A DNA stretch of 64,000 nucleotides from Corynespora cassiicola (GCA_022059125.1 JAEUWY010000001.1:5394001-5458000), one strand, 5' to 3'; shown: positions 1-12,631, counted from the first letter of the stretch. Notes: generated by a model not told the origin, from the letters alone. Numbers and translations are program-made.

Positions 1-1125
1 CACACGTGGGGCTCCAACGAAGTAACCTTCAAAGACTATCGCAAGCGTGTGACATGGGACCGGGAAGGCGGCGACCCTGCGACTGAAAAGGTACTCAAAA
101 CTTGCGAGCTTGCGAAGAGCGATAACTTCAGATATGTGTGGGTTGACAGCTGCTGCATAGACAAGAGTAGCAGCGCTGAACTTTCAGAGGCCATCAACTC
201 AATGTATAAATGGTACCTGGGATCCAAGATTTGCTATACATACCTGGAGGATTTTGAATGCCATGAAGACCATGCTAGTGGCAACTCCAGCAAGAGTTGG
301 GCCAGACTAAAATGGTGCCGTTGGTTCACGAGGGGCTGGACTCTGCAAGAGTTAATCGCACCGCAATCTCTGCATTTCTACGACCGAAACTGGAAATTTG
401 TCGGCGAAAAAAAAGAGATGAGGAATGAAATATCACTAATTACGGGGATACCGTGTCGCCTTTTAGCCCAAAGGATATATCCAAGCGTTTATCCCGTCGC
501 GCGCAGGATATCGTGGGTTGCACACAGACAGACTTCTCGAGAAGAGGACTTGGCCTACTGTCTACTGGGGCTATTTGACGTTAACATGCCACTTTTGTAT
601 GGCGAAGGAGGCCAGAAGGCATTCACCAGGCTACAAGAGCACATCATGAAAGACACAAACGACATGTCGATATTTGCATGGAATCCATCCGTCCGTGAAA
701 CCACTTTGTTATGGACAGGTATGCTTGCCCCAAGGCCTGAATTCTTCTCATATGCCCGTAACATAGCACACGTTCAACTTCATGATGGTGGACGGCCTTT
801 TTCGGATGAAGAGCAGGTACCCGGAACAATTTTCTTCTTCTCATCAGCCGATCGAAACCCCGAATTTTCGGTTACAAACAAGGGCATCAAAATCAGCTCT
901 CCATTGAAGATGGCTCGTGGACAAGACGGTAGGTGTTTCTTGCCACTTGGTTGCTATACTCGTCAAAGTGGAAATGCCGTTCGGCTTGGTATATCGCTTC
1001 GTAAAATTGAAGGTATATTTTGTAGAGTTTTTCACAAAGGATTTGTAGAAGAACCAATGGATCCCAGCTTTGAATGGGTACTGGATCAAATGCTTTATAT
1101 GCAAAAAGAGGGTCGCTGTTTTTAG
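1..1125 (+). CDS. HET-domain heterokaryon incompatibility protein (5' truncated)
   Basis: Frame 1 is open from base 1 to a TAG at 1123-1125, so the true start lies left of the window. The first residues read HTWGSNEVTF, the usual opening block of the HET domain, followed by WVDSCCIDKSSSAELSEAIN, then WFTRGWTLQELIAP, the three conserved HET blocks in order. HET proteins take part in fungal non-self recognition and trigger cell death when incompatible hyphae fuse; that is family knowledge. A further conserved stretch, EEDLAYCLLGLFDVNMPLLYGEG, is split here as EEDLAYCLLGLF and NMPLLYGEG. After about residue 230 the tail has no repeats or NACHT/NTPase motif, so this looks like a short stand-alone HET protein. 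It is convergent with the ankyrin/CorA gene, with 162 bp between the two stops. No intron is seen in the part present. Confidence 0.93.
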   Translation, partial: HTWGSNEVTFKDYRKRVTWDREGGDPATEKVLKTCELAKSDNFRYVWVDSCCIDKSSSAELSEAINSMYKWYLGSKICYTYLEDFECHEDHASGNSSKSWARLKWCRWFTRGWTLQELIAPQSLHFYDRNWKFVGEKKEMRNEISLITGIPCRLLAQRIYPSVYPVARRISWVAHRQTSREEDLAYCLLGLFDVNMPLLYGEGGQKAFTRLQEHIMKDTNDMSIFAWNPSVRETTLLWTGMLAPRPEFFSYARNIAHVQLHDGGRPFSDEEQVPGTIFFFSSADRNPEFSVTNKGIKISSPLKMARGQDGRCFLPLGCYTRQSGNAVRLGISLRKIEGIFCRVFHKGFVEEPMDPSFEWVLDQMLYMQKEGRCF

Positions 1126-1287
1126 TTCTAGCGATAGTAATAACATGATGTTGTAGAGATAATTTACTACTCCTAATGTGGAATCTATCTGTTAGAATCT
1201 AACGATAATCCTAGTGTATTGAACTATATGATTTGATATTGGTGTATTTTGTGTTCTTCTTTAACAGAACACTGGTGAATGTGGAAT

Positions 1288-4200
1288 CTAGCCCTGGCCT
1301 AGTATCGGCCACCTAATTCTGCGCCGTCTATGCCCCTGTACATGTTGCTGATTCTCAACATCACCATCTCCACCTTGCACAACCGTTCCATTCGCCCCGG
1401 CCCGTCGTCCTGCCCTCCCTTCCCGCCCTCGATCATTCTTCTTGTCCCCCCCAACCCACTTCTCCCCAATCGCCCCCACCCTCGCCCTCAAAACATCAAA
1501 CGGCAAAAACGGCGCCAACAAGACGCAGAAGCCCGCCGTAACCCCAAAGATGATGCCAAAGACGTACCCGGGCCGATAACTCACCTCATCCCCCCGATGC
1601 GGAAAGCTCTCCACGTTGAGCGCAAAGAGGGACGACAAGAAGGACATTGGCAGAAAAAATATCGTCACGACGGTAAACACCATGAGGATCTCGCCCTGCT
1701 TGCGGGCGAGCTCGGCCTCGGACACGCTGAGCTGGTTCATCTCGAGGTCGAGGATGGACGTGATGTTGTGGTGCGTCTCGGCCGAGTGGTCGAGCAGCGC
1801 GTCGATGCGGGAGAGGACGTAGGCCGGGTCCGTCGTCGACCAGCGGGCCGCCTGGGACGGGCGCGTCGCCGGCGTCGACGTGGCCGTCAGGAGCTGGTCC
1901 CACACCAGGCGCTGCGTCTCGGCGAGGGATTTGAGCACGCTGAGCTCGTTGCGGATGTCCTTGATGTCGGTGAGGATTTCGAGGGCTTGGTCGATGGCGT
2001 CGTAAATGTCCGGGTCCGTCATGGTGGTGCGCTTTTTGGTTGCTTCTTGGGGTGGCCCCGAGTCCCTGTCAGTACCTCCTTTGGATGCAGAGTCCTTTTT
2101 GATACGCTCTTTGATTGATTTTTTGAATTCGGCGCGGAGTTTGGTTTCGTGCTTGTTCTAGGGGCTGAGGATTAGGTAATTGCATTGGAGAGAAGACCTG
2201 GTAGAGCACTTACGTCCTGCTCGATTGAGTTGGAAAATATGGCCTGTAGATTCAGGGGCCCTGGTCTGCCTCTTCCTGTCTGATTTTCTCCCTGCCCCGT
2301 GGGTGTGTTGTTTATGTTTGTGAGGTTCGGGCCGTCATCTGTTTCTGAAACCTTCGTAGTCAAGTTGTCCATGGCATTGATGTAGTGACTAGTGATGAAC
2401 TTGACAATATTGTCGATTGGGAACGGTTTCCCCATGTGATTAGGTCGATCTTGGAATTCGCGGAAGCGATCAAACAAACCGGCTGTAATTGATCCTTCAC
2501 CGTCATCAAGTGGGTGGGTTTCGCTACTGACTATCGTGTCTGCGCTACGGTCAGCTGGAATCAGTCCCCAGGAAAAGGTTTCTGGGTGCAGTTACCCTCA
2601 TTCAGAACCCAAAGCCATAATTGATGTACACGTAGGATCTTCAAACCTGATCTAATTGGTGTACCTGCATGCGGGGTATTCTCCTCGGTCGGCCCTGCCA
2701 AATTGTCTTGTGCTTCACCAGCTGGATCTTCCTGAATTTGCTCATCTTGACCCCCCCGTGGTACCTCACTTGTATCTTGCAGTCGGGCCCAATTTTTGGC
2801 ATCGGCGTATCTTGTAAAGACTTGGTCTTCATCCAGGTATTCTGTTTTCTTTCCATGAAAATACTGATCTAACGTCCTTGAACAATGCAATGTTTTATTT
2901 TTGTGATGCTCTCGCAAAGCATCCTCATCTTCTCCATTTGTTGGATCACACAAACCGATGGTGATATAGGGCATCTGAGTTGATGTCAGAAATACAGGAT
3001 TCCAAGATAGATTGACTTTACTTCCATATAATGCCAGTCTAGTTGCTCCGCTTGTTTCATGCGAAGATTGACTAGTGGCTTCTTGGTATCGAGGACGCTG
3101 TATCTTCTGTCATCTCTTTAACCAACACATTTTGAAACGGTCAAACAAAAAACATACCACGCATCTAGGGTGCATGTACTTATTCTTTTCATCATGCCGA
3201 GACAGCTCATCCCAGCTTCTCTGGAAAGCATGCAAATGCCCTCGAGTTTCGACCTGTGTATTTTCTTTGGATCTTCCCCTATAAATGGTTGTGGCTAAAT
3301 CCATCATCCAGTCTATACTATTTGCGGGAAGGTGCACCCATCTGACAGTGGGCCATTTAGGATTATCAACGGCATCATCAAGTTCATTTTCCGTGAGTGC
3401 AGCTGGCGCTGCGGCGGATCTTGCACAGGTCTTTAAAAGTTCGTGATAGCCAGACTCCCTTGAATTATCACTGCCATCTCCATAGATGATCGATAAGAGA
3501 TCGCAATTGAAGTAAGTCAGATCGACTGTTTGGCCGAGGGTTTGGAAATCTATAATGGCCGCTCGGAGCTTGCTGGAATACGTGTTCGGGACCGGACGCT
3601 CGCCGAAACTATGGGTCATCTTTCGACCTGGCTGTATGAACGGGGTATTCCATATCGATGCGCCTGGCCCCATAATCGCCTCTTGGTCTTCTTCTAAATA
3701 TTCTTGAATATTCTTGGCAGCATCAATTTCTTGTGGGGTCCAAATCTTGCTGCGCAGAAGCCAACTGACTGTATGGACCTTTCTCAGGCATGCCGCAATT
3801 TGGAGAACATTCCAACTAGAAGGCACGTCTATTTCAAACCGAATGGCTTCTTGTCTCAGCTTCGCCTCCAGCTGAGTGTGCTTTCTCTCATCCATTGCCA
3901 ACCATACTCGACGTAGAACCACCCACTGACGGAGGTTCCTGGGATACGCCTCTTGTACCACAAACATGAAATTCTTCTCATCTGCTTCTACTTGAGCAAT
4001 CCAAAGTACTTCCTTCCATTTGTCTTTGGTTTTGAGTAGATAATCGCAAATTCCTTTGTGATTTCCCTCAACTTGTGTGTTTTGAACTTCGTACGTAGCT
4101 TGAACTTGATTGTCTTCGTATTCTGCTCCTTCCTCATCATTAACAGTTGAAGAAGCCAAATTGTCATAATTTGTATCATCTCTCTGATACAAGCATTCAA

Positions 4201-4864
4201 TGGCCCAGTGTAATACTGTTTTTCCTTCCCAAGTTTTAGCATCCATGTCCGCTCCCTGATTCTTCAGTAATTCTACTATTCCAGCGAATCCTCTGTCTGC
4301 TGCAATATGAAGAGATGTGGCCCCACTATAATGGGTTTGCAAGTCCATTTTCGCCTTCCGATCTATAAGCTTTTGAACGGCATCACTTCGACCTTTCTCC
4401 GTAGCGCGGTGTATCGGCGCCCACCCATCCACATCTATCGCGTCAGGATCAGCGCCTTTGTCCAATAGATATTCCATTATGTCAAGATTTCCTCCAGCTG
4501 CCGCAAGCATCAAGGCTGTCTCATTCTCATTCGTCTTAAAATCAACATCGGCCGCATCTTCTAACAACTTCTTGACAATTTCAGTGTGACCTCTGTCGGC
4601 ACCGTAGTGAAGTGCGGTCCACCCCGACTCATCCTTTTTCTCTAGAAATTCCTTTCTGAGCCTCGGATCGCTTGGTTGTTGCCTCAGTAGCTCGACTACC
4701 AAAAACTTCCTGTTTTCCTCAGCTGCCCGGTGCAACACAGTCTTTCCCTCGTCATCTGTCGACTTCCACCAATTTTCTGGCCAGTCGTGCCATTCGTAGT
4801 ATCGCGAGAACTGCTCCAGAATACTGTCGATCCACTCCGTCGGAGAGAGAGCCTGTTGATTCAT
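1288..4864 (-). CDS. Ankyrin-repeat protein with C-terminal CorA-like membrane domain
   Basis: Four exons on the minus strand: 4864-3158, 3106-2596, 2539-2214 and 2157-1288, joined by 51-56 bp introns with GTATGT, GTAACT and GTAAGT donors; phases close and give about 1137 residues. Residues ~35-240 carry about six ankyrin repeats (for example GWTALHYGADRGHTEIVKKL). The middle has QLWLWVLNEDTIVSS, a block shared by fungal ankyrin/CorA-like proteins. The last exon has a long helix, then two membrane spans (GEILMVFTVVTIFFLPMSFL and PGYVFGIIFGVTAGFCVLLA). In true CorA Mg channels a GMN signature follows the first span; here it reads ALN, so Mg transport is doubtful. The frame stays open upstream to a Met at 5035, giving a possible 57-residue extension; the Met at 4864 was chosen because it directly precedes the family-like NQQALSPTEW start. 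The role is unknown; such genes often lie near HET genes. Confidence 0.85.
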
Positions 4865-5035
4865 TGCTTCTGGGATGTTGCCAGCTAGGGTCAAGCGAAA
4901 TGGAACGAGAGTGAGCGCCGGCGATAAAGGCACAGAATAACCCAGCAGCCGAACGGCTATATCTCTAGAAAGTTCAGAGCTGACAATCGACAGCAAGCCA
5001 GTTTCAGGCCCGCAGCCTTTCGGGGCCCCATGCAC

Positions 5036-6503
5036 TTATAACATGTCCTGCAACGTCTACACTTGGCAAATTCCGCCACTTTAACGTCGCCGAGCTGATG
5101 GTGGGTCTGCGGGAGGCATTGCAAATACGGTGCCCTTTTTCGCTTTTCGCAGGGCTTTGCAGGAGGGGTTTCTGCATGCGATACGAGTTGCGCGGTTCTG
5201 ACCAGTGGATGTTCGACTGTAGCTCGCCGTGTTCTTTGGCAAGGGTCGGATAAGATGCGGGGAGGGTGCAGATAGTGCATGAAATGACTGGGGAAAGCGA
5301 ATGGGGTGACGTGGCTGGCTGTGCAGAACCTGTCCGGACGAAATAGAACCCAATTTCTGTCTTTATTTTCAACAGAATTTGGGGTGTGTCGGGAGCAGAT
5401 GCTAGCATTGTTCATTGATGTCGGCATCTTGTTCTGCATGCATGTCTCATAGTTTGGTAATGAGTACGCCTTGGAACTTCAGGTGCCTTGAGAGAGCTTT
5501 GGCGGGGAATAGCCGAACATTTGTAAGCCCGGTCAGATGCATGTCGGCGGTTTGGCATCACCATGGCTGCCATACTTGGATAACAAAGACTCGGCGGTGT
5601 TATTTTCCCTCTAATAATTGAATAAACACATAACAATTTACATTTCCTTTTTAGAATAGAAGATTATCCTTGCTAGACTACGTGTATTGGATTTTGTCGC
5701 ATAGCAAAGCTCACGATCAACCGATTGTATTCAAAAGCAACCTAAAATCAACTTCCAATTCGGAACACATGGTTACATTATAGTTGACGATTATATCGCC
5801 CTGCTAAATGAGCATCAAACTAACATCATACCATGGAAGCGTGTCCATATTTTTCGGCTGCTTGAACCGCCAAGACACCCGCACTCTCAGCGCCTCGGTC
5901 CTCGTAGCCCAGACAGAATAAGCAGTGATAGCTACGACCCAAGTTAGTAACATCGTATCTGAGCAGCAACTGTGCTCGTCATACTATTTTGCAAGAGGGA
6001 AGTAAAGCCAGTATGTTAGGATAGTCGTCAATGGCAAACGTAAACGTTTATTCAAACGTGAAAGCTATTTGATATGCCGTGGTTTTCTGTAGAAGTGAAC
6101 CTTGAGGCTTAGGATATAGCAATGGTTGCTTAAGTCCCACTCAATCGTATGTTAGAACCAAACTAAGGTATAGACGTTTACGTACATATTTTAGGTCATA
6201 CCTTAATCAGAAAAGTAAAGAGGCTAGTCAACCGGCAACTAGCCGTGTAGATTAACCCAAGAGTGTACCACCATATACACTATCCACCTCATACACAGCA
6301 CCTCGCTCACCCACACCCAACATCAACACGTACCCATGCAAAGAATTGATTTCAAAAGCCCACAACATCAGTATTTTCCAGTCTTCAAAAAATGAAAATT
6401 TGCTTGAACGCCGCTATCAGGCTTCCCATCTACCCTATGATACAGATGCGTATATTACACTTCGAACGTACTCATCATCCCGTTTGCTTATTTTATTCTT
6501 CCT
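5036..6503. other. Intergenic, AT-rich, no supported gene
   Basis: Between the ankyrin/CorA start and the uL3m stop. Only short overlapping frames occur, none with a recognisable motif. 5600-6350 is clearly AT-richer than its flanks. No repeats of note, no tRNA seen. Confidence 0.6.
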
Positions 6504-7665
6504 TTACGCAGTCGCCTCAGCAGCGGGAGCAGCAGGCGCAGGAGAAGCCTCAGCCGTGGTCATGGGGCCCTGGGGCCAGGGCTTGCCGATGGCGTCCTGG
6601 ACGCGGATGATTTGGTCGTTGGGGCCGGGGACACATCCTGAGTAAAGTGCGTTAGCTAGGTTCATTTATAATGGGCAATCAATGGAAGAAGCTCACCATT
6701 CACAACGACGATGCCATTGGCCTCGTCGACCTGGAGGACCTTGAGGTTCTTGACGGTAACGTTCTCGTTACCCATGTTTCCGGCCATACGCTTTCCGGGT
6801 AGGACACGGGAACCGGAGCCCTGAGAACCTCCGGCGGAACCCATACCTCTGTGCATGAGCGATTGACCGTGGGATGCGGGTTGACCACCGAAGCCGTGGC
6901 GTTTCATACCCTAGATGTGTTTGTTAGCTCGTGCTCATACTCGATTGCGTATTGTTCCGGTCTGCAAATCCTCTTCTCTTCATCCGACCCATTCCACTTT
7001 CTCCGTCCACCATATCCCCAACAATACAACGAAAAGATTCCACTTACACCCGCAAACCCTTTACCCTTACCAACCCCCTTAACATCCACCCACTGCCCCA
7101 CACGAAACCACCCCGCTCCCAACGCCTCCCCCACACCCACACCCAAACCCTCCTCTCCCTTGACCTTGAATTCGCCCACCCACCTCTTGGGCGGCACCCT
7201 CGCGACGGCAAAATGCCCCAGCATCGGCCTCGTCACATTCCACGCCTGCTTGTGCCCCGCGCCCACCTGCACCGCGAAATACCCATTCTTCTCCCTCGTC
7301 TTGTGCGCGACCACCTCGTTGCGGTCGACCTGCAGCACCGTGCACGCCGTGCGCTTCCCCGTCTCCGAGTCGTACACGGCCGTCATGCCGCGCTTGAGGG
7401 CCAGCAGGCCCGTGCGGAGAGGCGTCGAGTGCGCCTTGCGGGCCAGCGCCGCCGTGCTGGTGCCCTCGAGCGCGGGTTTCGACGGGTGGTGAGCGAAGCG
7501 GTCGGGTCGGGGTGTGTTTGTCGATTTGATGGTGCGGATCTGGGGTTGGGAGATGGCGGTGGAAGGCGCCTGCTGGGCCGCGAGCGGGAGCAGGGTCCGC
7601 GTTTGCGTTGGGAGGAGGAAAGAGGGGGGTAGGACACCCCAATTGAGGGGTGTGCGTGGCGGCAT
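6504..7665 (-). CDS. Mitochondrial large-subunit ribosomal protein uL3m
   Basis: Three exons, 7665-7048, 6910-6697 and 6637-6504, give 321 residues. Introns use GTAAGT/TAG (137 bp) and GTGAGC/CAG (59 bp). The first 55-60 residues are basic, hydrophobic and free of acidic runs, as expected of a mitochondrial presequence. The splice at FAG|GMKRHGF rebuilds the L3 signature KGFAGGMKRHGFGGQPASHG around the active tip that reaches the peptidyl-transferase centre, followed by VLPGKRMAGNMGNENVTVKN. Yeast counterpart is MRPL9 (family knowledge). The C-terminus is a short Ala/Pro-rich tail absent from bacterial L3. The Met at 7665 was preferred over the upstream in-frame Met at 7797 because it starts the presequence-like segment. 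Confidence 0.95.
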
Positions 7666-8236
7666 GGCGGCTTTGTGTGAGGGCTGTCTGTTCCCGAGAG
7701 GATGGGGGACGACGGAGATGCGATGAGGTTGGAGATTTTTGGCGCGGATGCAGGGCCCGAGCTTCCCAGTCAGGGCCAAAGAGGTCACGTGTAGCATGAA
7801 CTGCCCGGTCTAACCACGTTTAGACGGTTAGCGTCCTTTTTTTTAAACAAATGCTGGGCATTCCCGTTTTTGGACATGACACACACAAGCATCACGGATG
7901 GCAGATCTTCTCAAAACATGGGCTCCAATGAGATCCGATGAAACATTTTGGAGGTTTCATCCATCGTCGTAGATATCATACACGGATAATTCTCCCTCCT
8001 CTTGAGCTCCATCTACCGTCCTCTCCCAAAAAAGGAAAAAAAAACACAGACACAAAAAACATCGAGATCGCGTACTCAAAACAGGGTATCCTCCCAAAAA
8101 TACAAAATCATCACGACATATCCAGACGCCATGCAAAATGGCAGCCAGATGAGTGCAATGCGTGAAATGGCGGAAAACATTGCAGAAAAAACAAGTAGGG
8201 ACCAAAGTCCCTGACGATAACGATACTTTTCCAGCG

Positions 8237-10561
8237 CTAGTCTTCCCAGTGGACCATGCGCACCTCTGCGGGATTGCCGCGGACGACGACATCTCGTGGT
8301 ACATCCTGCAAGATTGTTAGCATTCCATGTACAAGGACTCTGAGCACAGGGCAAAACTTACACGAATGACGACAGATCCGGCATGGACAATGGCTCCAGT
8401 GCCAATCTTGACACCAGCAAGAATGGTCGAGTTGGCGCCAATGTGCACGTTTTCTCCAATATGGACGGCCGACGCTACGGCCGTGCGGCCGCTGCCCTTG
8501 AGGCTCTTGTGGTCAGTGGGCATCTTTTGGGTGTCAATGGTAACGTTGGCGCCAATGGTTGTATTCCTGCCAACAGTGATGCGACCCGAGTCGAGAAACT
8601 TGCAGCCCGTTCCAATCTCGACGCCGTCGGCGATGGAAATGTTGTATCCATAGTCGCACATGAAGGGTGTATCGACAAAAACACGGTGGCCTAGATGTCC
8701 ACCCATCATGGGCGTCTCGCGACCACGGTAATTCGATGTCCATCGTGCTCCTAGAACCGCGCGAAAGAGGCGGCTGCGCTCTTCGCCTGCAATAGTCAGC
8801 GCACTATTGCTAGTGTTGTTGTAGCGAAACAGGTGGCCCTTGCACCCGTCACGATCCTCGATCAGCTGGTCGTCGAATGGTTTGAACGGCTCTTCGTTGA
8901 GCATCTTTTCCTTCTCCGTCTTTTGAGGCCTAGGGGGTGCTGGAGCATAGTGAGAGGGCGGGGGGGCAGGAGGCCCTGCGGTCGGCGGTGGCATGGGTGG
9001 TTGCGAGTGAGGCGGCTGGGGCTGATGGTGCATCGGGGCCTCTGCCGTGACGGCGGGAGAAGTGCCTACAACCTGGCTCATGGTTTGGGGGGTGTGGTGG
9101 TATATCCGCGGATTGTGTTGTCGAGGGGCAGGGGGGCCTTGGATCGGAAGAGGTACTTGGTGGTCGTTGGAAGATGGCCTCGAATGCGGCGTCGTCGTCG
9201 TTGTCGTCGTCGTGGCCGTCGAAGGCGCATGGCTGTACTCTGGAGTAGGGTGATGCGGCTCGGGTGGGTAGGAGGCTCGAGGAGGTTCACTCCAGGCGTT
9301 TCCCCATCCGTTTCTCGTCGGTGCGCGCTCGTGCTCTTCAACGACAATGGGACGGGCGCGAGCACCGTCGGTTCCATTGTGAAGAGGTGGTTCTGGGTAG
9401 GGTTCACGGCCGGTACCGTGGCTGTGGACATGTTAGAGCAGAATCGGCTAAGGCTGCAGGATCCTTACTTGTGATAGAGTTGGGCGGGATCGACGGGAAA
9501 GCGATCCTTGGCTTGCAGAGGAGGGTGGGGCTTCGCCGGGCCTCCATTCTTCGGCCAAGGGACCTTGTTCGCATAGCCCTCGCAGATGAAGCCACCGCGC
9601 TGGCAGTTGTTACCTGTTCACTGTGAGCATGGAGCGAAATGCGCCCGTGCGCGGCGGAGGCTTACATTCGGGCTTTGCTTCATCGCACTTCTTCTTCCGA
9701 CGGCGGCAAGTGCCGCAACCAGTCTTTGTGCGGTTCGCAAATTGCTTTTCGCAGTTAGCGTGATGTGTACTCCTGGAGGAACAAACTTACCCGCTTTCGT
9801 TGTTTCTTGGGATCCACTTGGACACCGGCCCGCGTGATCTCGGTTGCGCCTGGCCGCTCAACTCCGTTGGGCTCACCGACACTGGACATGGGAGGTTGGG
9901 AGGCAGAATTGAGGTTCATGCTCTCCTGAGACGGATCCACGGCGCGTGGGTCTCGGTGCTGCGAGTCGGGGTAGCCGGATTGCTGCAGTTCCTGCGAGTC
10001 TCTCATGGACCAGATGCGGTCAGAGTCTGCCCGATCCATGGGGGGAAGCGTGCGGTGCTGGGGATGCTCCATGTTCAATGCCTGGAGCTGCGAGGCAGGG
10101 TGTGTCGAGTCTTCTCTACCGGATGATACATAGGAATTGAGACGACGCCGGGACGAGGCCGCAGAGTCGTCCTCTGGCGAACGCGATAGGCGATCTTCTT
10201 CCACGGAGCTCAAGCGCTTCCTCTTGCCCGGGCTGGCCGGGGACCTGGCCGTGTCGGGGGATGAAGAAGGGGACTTGGAGTGGTGGCCATTCTCGACGGG
10301 CCTCGAGGAGGCACTAGACCAGTCGTCTCGACCGTTGAGGGGCAGTTTCTGGTCTTGGGTCTGTTCGGGGCTGTTGATGGGGCTCAGGCGGATGGGCTCA
10401 GGAGGCGGCATGCTGTGAATAGCGTTCAATTTTCGAGGCGTAGGCGGAGACGTTCGTCCATTCACGGCGGTGAAGGCGGAGGCTAGAGGCTCTGCAGTCC
10501 TCTCTCTAAGCAGGAAAGGCGGAGCGGTGTTGATCAGCGGTGCATGTACCACAGACGGCAT
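8237..10561 (-). CDS. Zn2Cys6 DNA-binding domain fused to maltose O-acetyltransferase-like enzyme
   Basis: Five exons: 10561-9791, 9744-9666, 9613-9469, 9421-8362 and 8305-8237, phases closing at 707 residues. Residues 1-255 are Ser/Pro-rich and disordered. Next comes a full Zn2Cys6 cluster split by two introns: CGTCRRRKKKCDEAKPEC then NNCQRGGFICEGY. A Pro/His-rich linker follows. Residues ~480-545 match the maltose acetyltransferase cap (EKEKMLNEEPFKPFDDQLIE ... ERSRLFRAVL), and the remainder is a left-handed beta-helix of hexapeptide repeats (VEIGTGCKFLD, GRNTTIGANVTID, VHIGENVHIGANSTILAGVK). The last exon supplies RDVVVRGNPAEVRMV, the usual end of sugar O-acetyltransferases. The fold transfers acetyl from acetyl-CoA to a sugar hydroxyl; whether the fused protein acts as enzyme, regulator or both is not shown. 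A gene-free stretch of 6.9 kb lies upstream. Confidence 0.9.
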
Positions 10562-11819
10562 GGTCGAGTCGGTGGATGGGGGTTTGAGTCTTCAGGAAGC
10601 AACCAAGGATGAAGGACGGCGAGGAAACTAGAGAGATGCAGGAGCGCGTTGCTGCTGCCCCCGGAGATGGTTCAAAAACTTGGGGGGAGATGCTGCAGGG
10701 CGCCCGGTCGCGTTCGCCTGGACGGCGTTTCCCGCCTGCTCTGGCTGGGTTGGCTTGACGTGGTGGTGGTGGGTAGGTGAGTGGGGAGGTTGTCTTTGAA
10801 ATCCTGTAACACGGCGACGTTCTGTTTCTCCCCGTAGCACAATGCACACGGCGGCTTTCGCGTCTAGTGAGGCCGGTGGGATGCCGCAGCCAGCCCTGGA
10901 GTGCCAAAGGGTGCCAGAAAGCCCAAGCTCTTTTCGGATGCGGCTCAGAGGTGGTCGGAGTAGCGAGGGTGGTGGTGGAAGCGGCGATGGTCGTCTCGTC
11001 GAGATGCAGACGGGAGCTGGGCTGGTGGTGAGGGTCCAGGCCGCCGAGTCGAGGGCGAGCGGCAGTGGGATGATGGGGGTGCGTATGGGCTCCTGGGCCG
11101 TGGACGGCAGAGGGCGGTGTATTTGAAAATCGGACGGACTCGAGCCAGGTCGGGGAAGGAGGGGCGGGCGCAGCGGGCGCTGGCAGCACACGGGCAGCAC
11201 ACGGGCAGCGAGCGAGATCACGGCGGCTGTTCGCCTTCTGCTTTTCTGCGGGCAGATGGGCTCCGGGGCGCGCGGCCGGGGGTCCCTGGCGGGCGGGCGA
11301 TGATTGGACGGGTGGGCGGGCATCCCTGCAGGGCGGGCGCCTATTGGCTGCGGAGGACCGATCGGTCGCGCAGCGAAGTTCCCCAGAAGACGCGCACGAC
11401 ACGCGAAAATCATGGGGATTTTTACATAAGCAGACCCCTGCATCTGTAAGACATCGACCACGTTTTTTTGGCGAAAAAACCGCGTCTACAGCCCTAAATA
11501 CCGTCATGGCTCGCAATGGAGGGGGACGGAGGGCAGAGGGCGACCGGGGGGGCAGAGAGCGCTAGCGGCTGGGCGGACCCGGCATGGCGGCCAGGCGAGG
11601 GGTGATCGTTAGCCATACGACGACGGGCAGGCCCAGCGCGGAAACGCGGGCGTGTGCGGGCGTGTGCGTCAGTGGGCGCTGCGGCCGCCGCTGCGTGCTG
11701 AGGGCTGTTCACACGGGGCAAGGCCAGGCGCCGCGCTGATTGGGGCGAGGCGGCGCGGCGGCGGCCAGGCGTGTGAGACGGGCGGGCAGCGCAGCAGCAG
11801 CGGCAGCAGCAGAGACGCA

Positions 11820-11866
11820 GCAGCCAGCCAGCAGCCAGCCAGCCAGCCAGCCAGCAGCAGGCCGGC
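11820..11866. repeat. (CAGC)n imperfect tandem repeat
   Basis: CAGC units interrupted by CAG, in the GC-rich gene-free stretch. Confidence 0.85.
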
Positions 11867-12260
11867 AGCAGGCCAGGCTGGCCCGGCGCAGGCTATTTTT
11901 GCGCAACCGCGCAGCGCGCCTACCATGCCTATGGCCGGCCTGGCTAGGGCGGCCCCCCCGTGCCCCCCTCTGATCCATCCCGCTGCGCACGCTGCTGAAC
12001 CCACGGGCGGCGGCCGACGGGCGACGGGCGACGGGCGGCCTCCAACCACGCTCCCGCAACGCCCGGCCCTTCTACACGCCCGCAGCGCCCGCACGCCCGC
12101 CGTCGCAGTTCCTGCGTGGTAGCGCCAGCCCTCCGCGCGTCGGCGGCAACACCCATTAGCCCTCTGTCAACCCTCAATTTCACAGCGCCCAGCCCCTGCG
12201 GCCCCCCTGCTCCCTGCGCTGCTCCCTGCTCTGCTCCCTGCTAACCGCCCGGAGCCCTAC

Positions 12261-12302
12261 CACGCACCCACGCACCCACGCACCACGCACCACGCACCAC
12301 GC
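12261..12302. repeat. CACGCACC / CACGCAC short tandem repeats
   Basis: Repeated ACGCACC(C) units in a row, upstream of a CT-rich stretch. Confidence 0.8.
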
Positions 12303-12594
12303 TCCCTTCCAAGCTTCTTCTTCTTCTTCCTCATGTTTCATTCACCCGCCCTTCCTCAAATAAGAAGGCCTGAGCCCGCCCATGGACGATGCGTTTCATT
12401 TACCATTGTCCGCGCCGTAGTCGCCGTCTTCCTCGCCCTCGTCTGCGTGTGCGTGCGTGCGTGCGCGCGCGCAAACACACACACATACACAACACCCATT
12501 TCTGCTGCATCATGCTGCCTGCGTGCTGCGTGCTTGTGCTTGTGCTTGTGCTGATGCTGATGCTCACCTGCTGCCTGCGCGCGCACCGTTGAAA

Positions 12595-12631
12595 ACACCA
12601 CCACCACCACCACCACCACCACCACCACCAT
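12595..12631. repeat. (CAC)n microsatellite
   Basis: About twelve perfect CAC/ACC triplets followed by a C-rich tract. Confidence 0.9.

Noticed and set aside
10506..11516. 336-codon open frame on the minus strand, overlapping the acetyltransferase start
   Set aside because: Stop-poor GC-rich DNA; translation is Pro/Arg/Ser without motif; most likely 5' leader of the fused gene.
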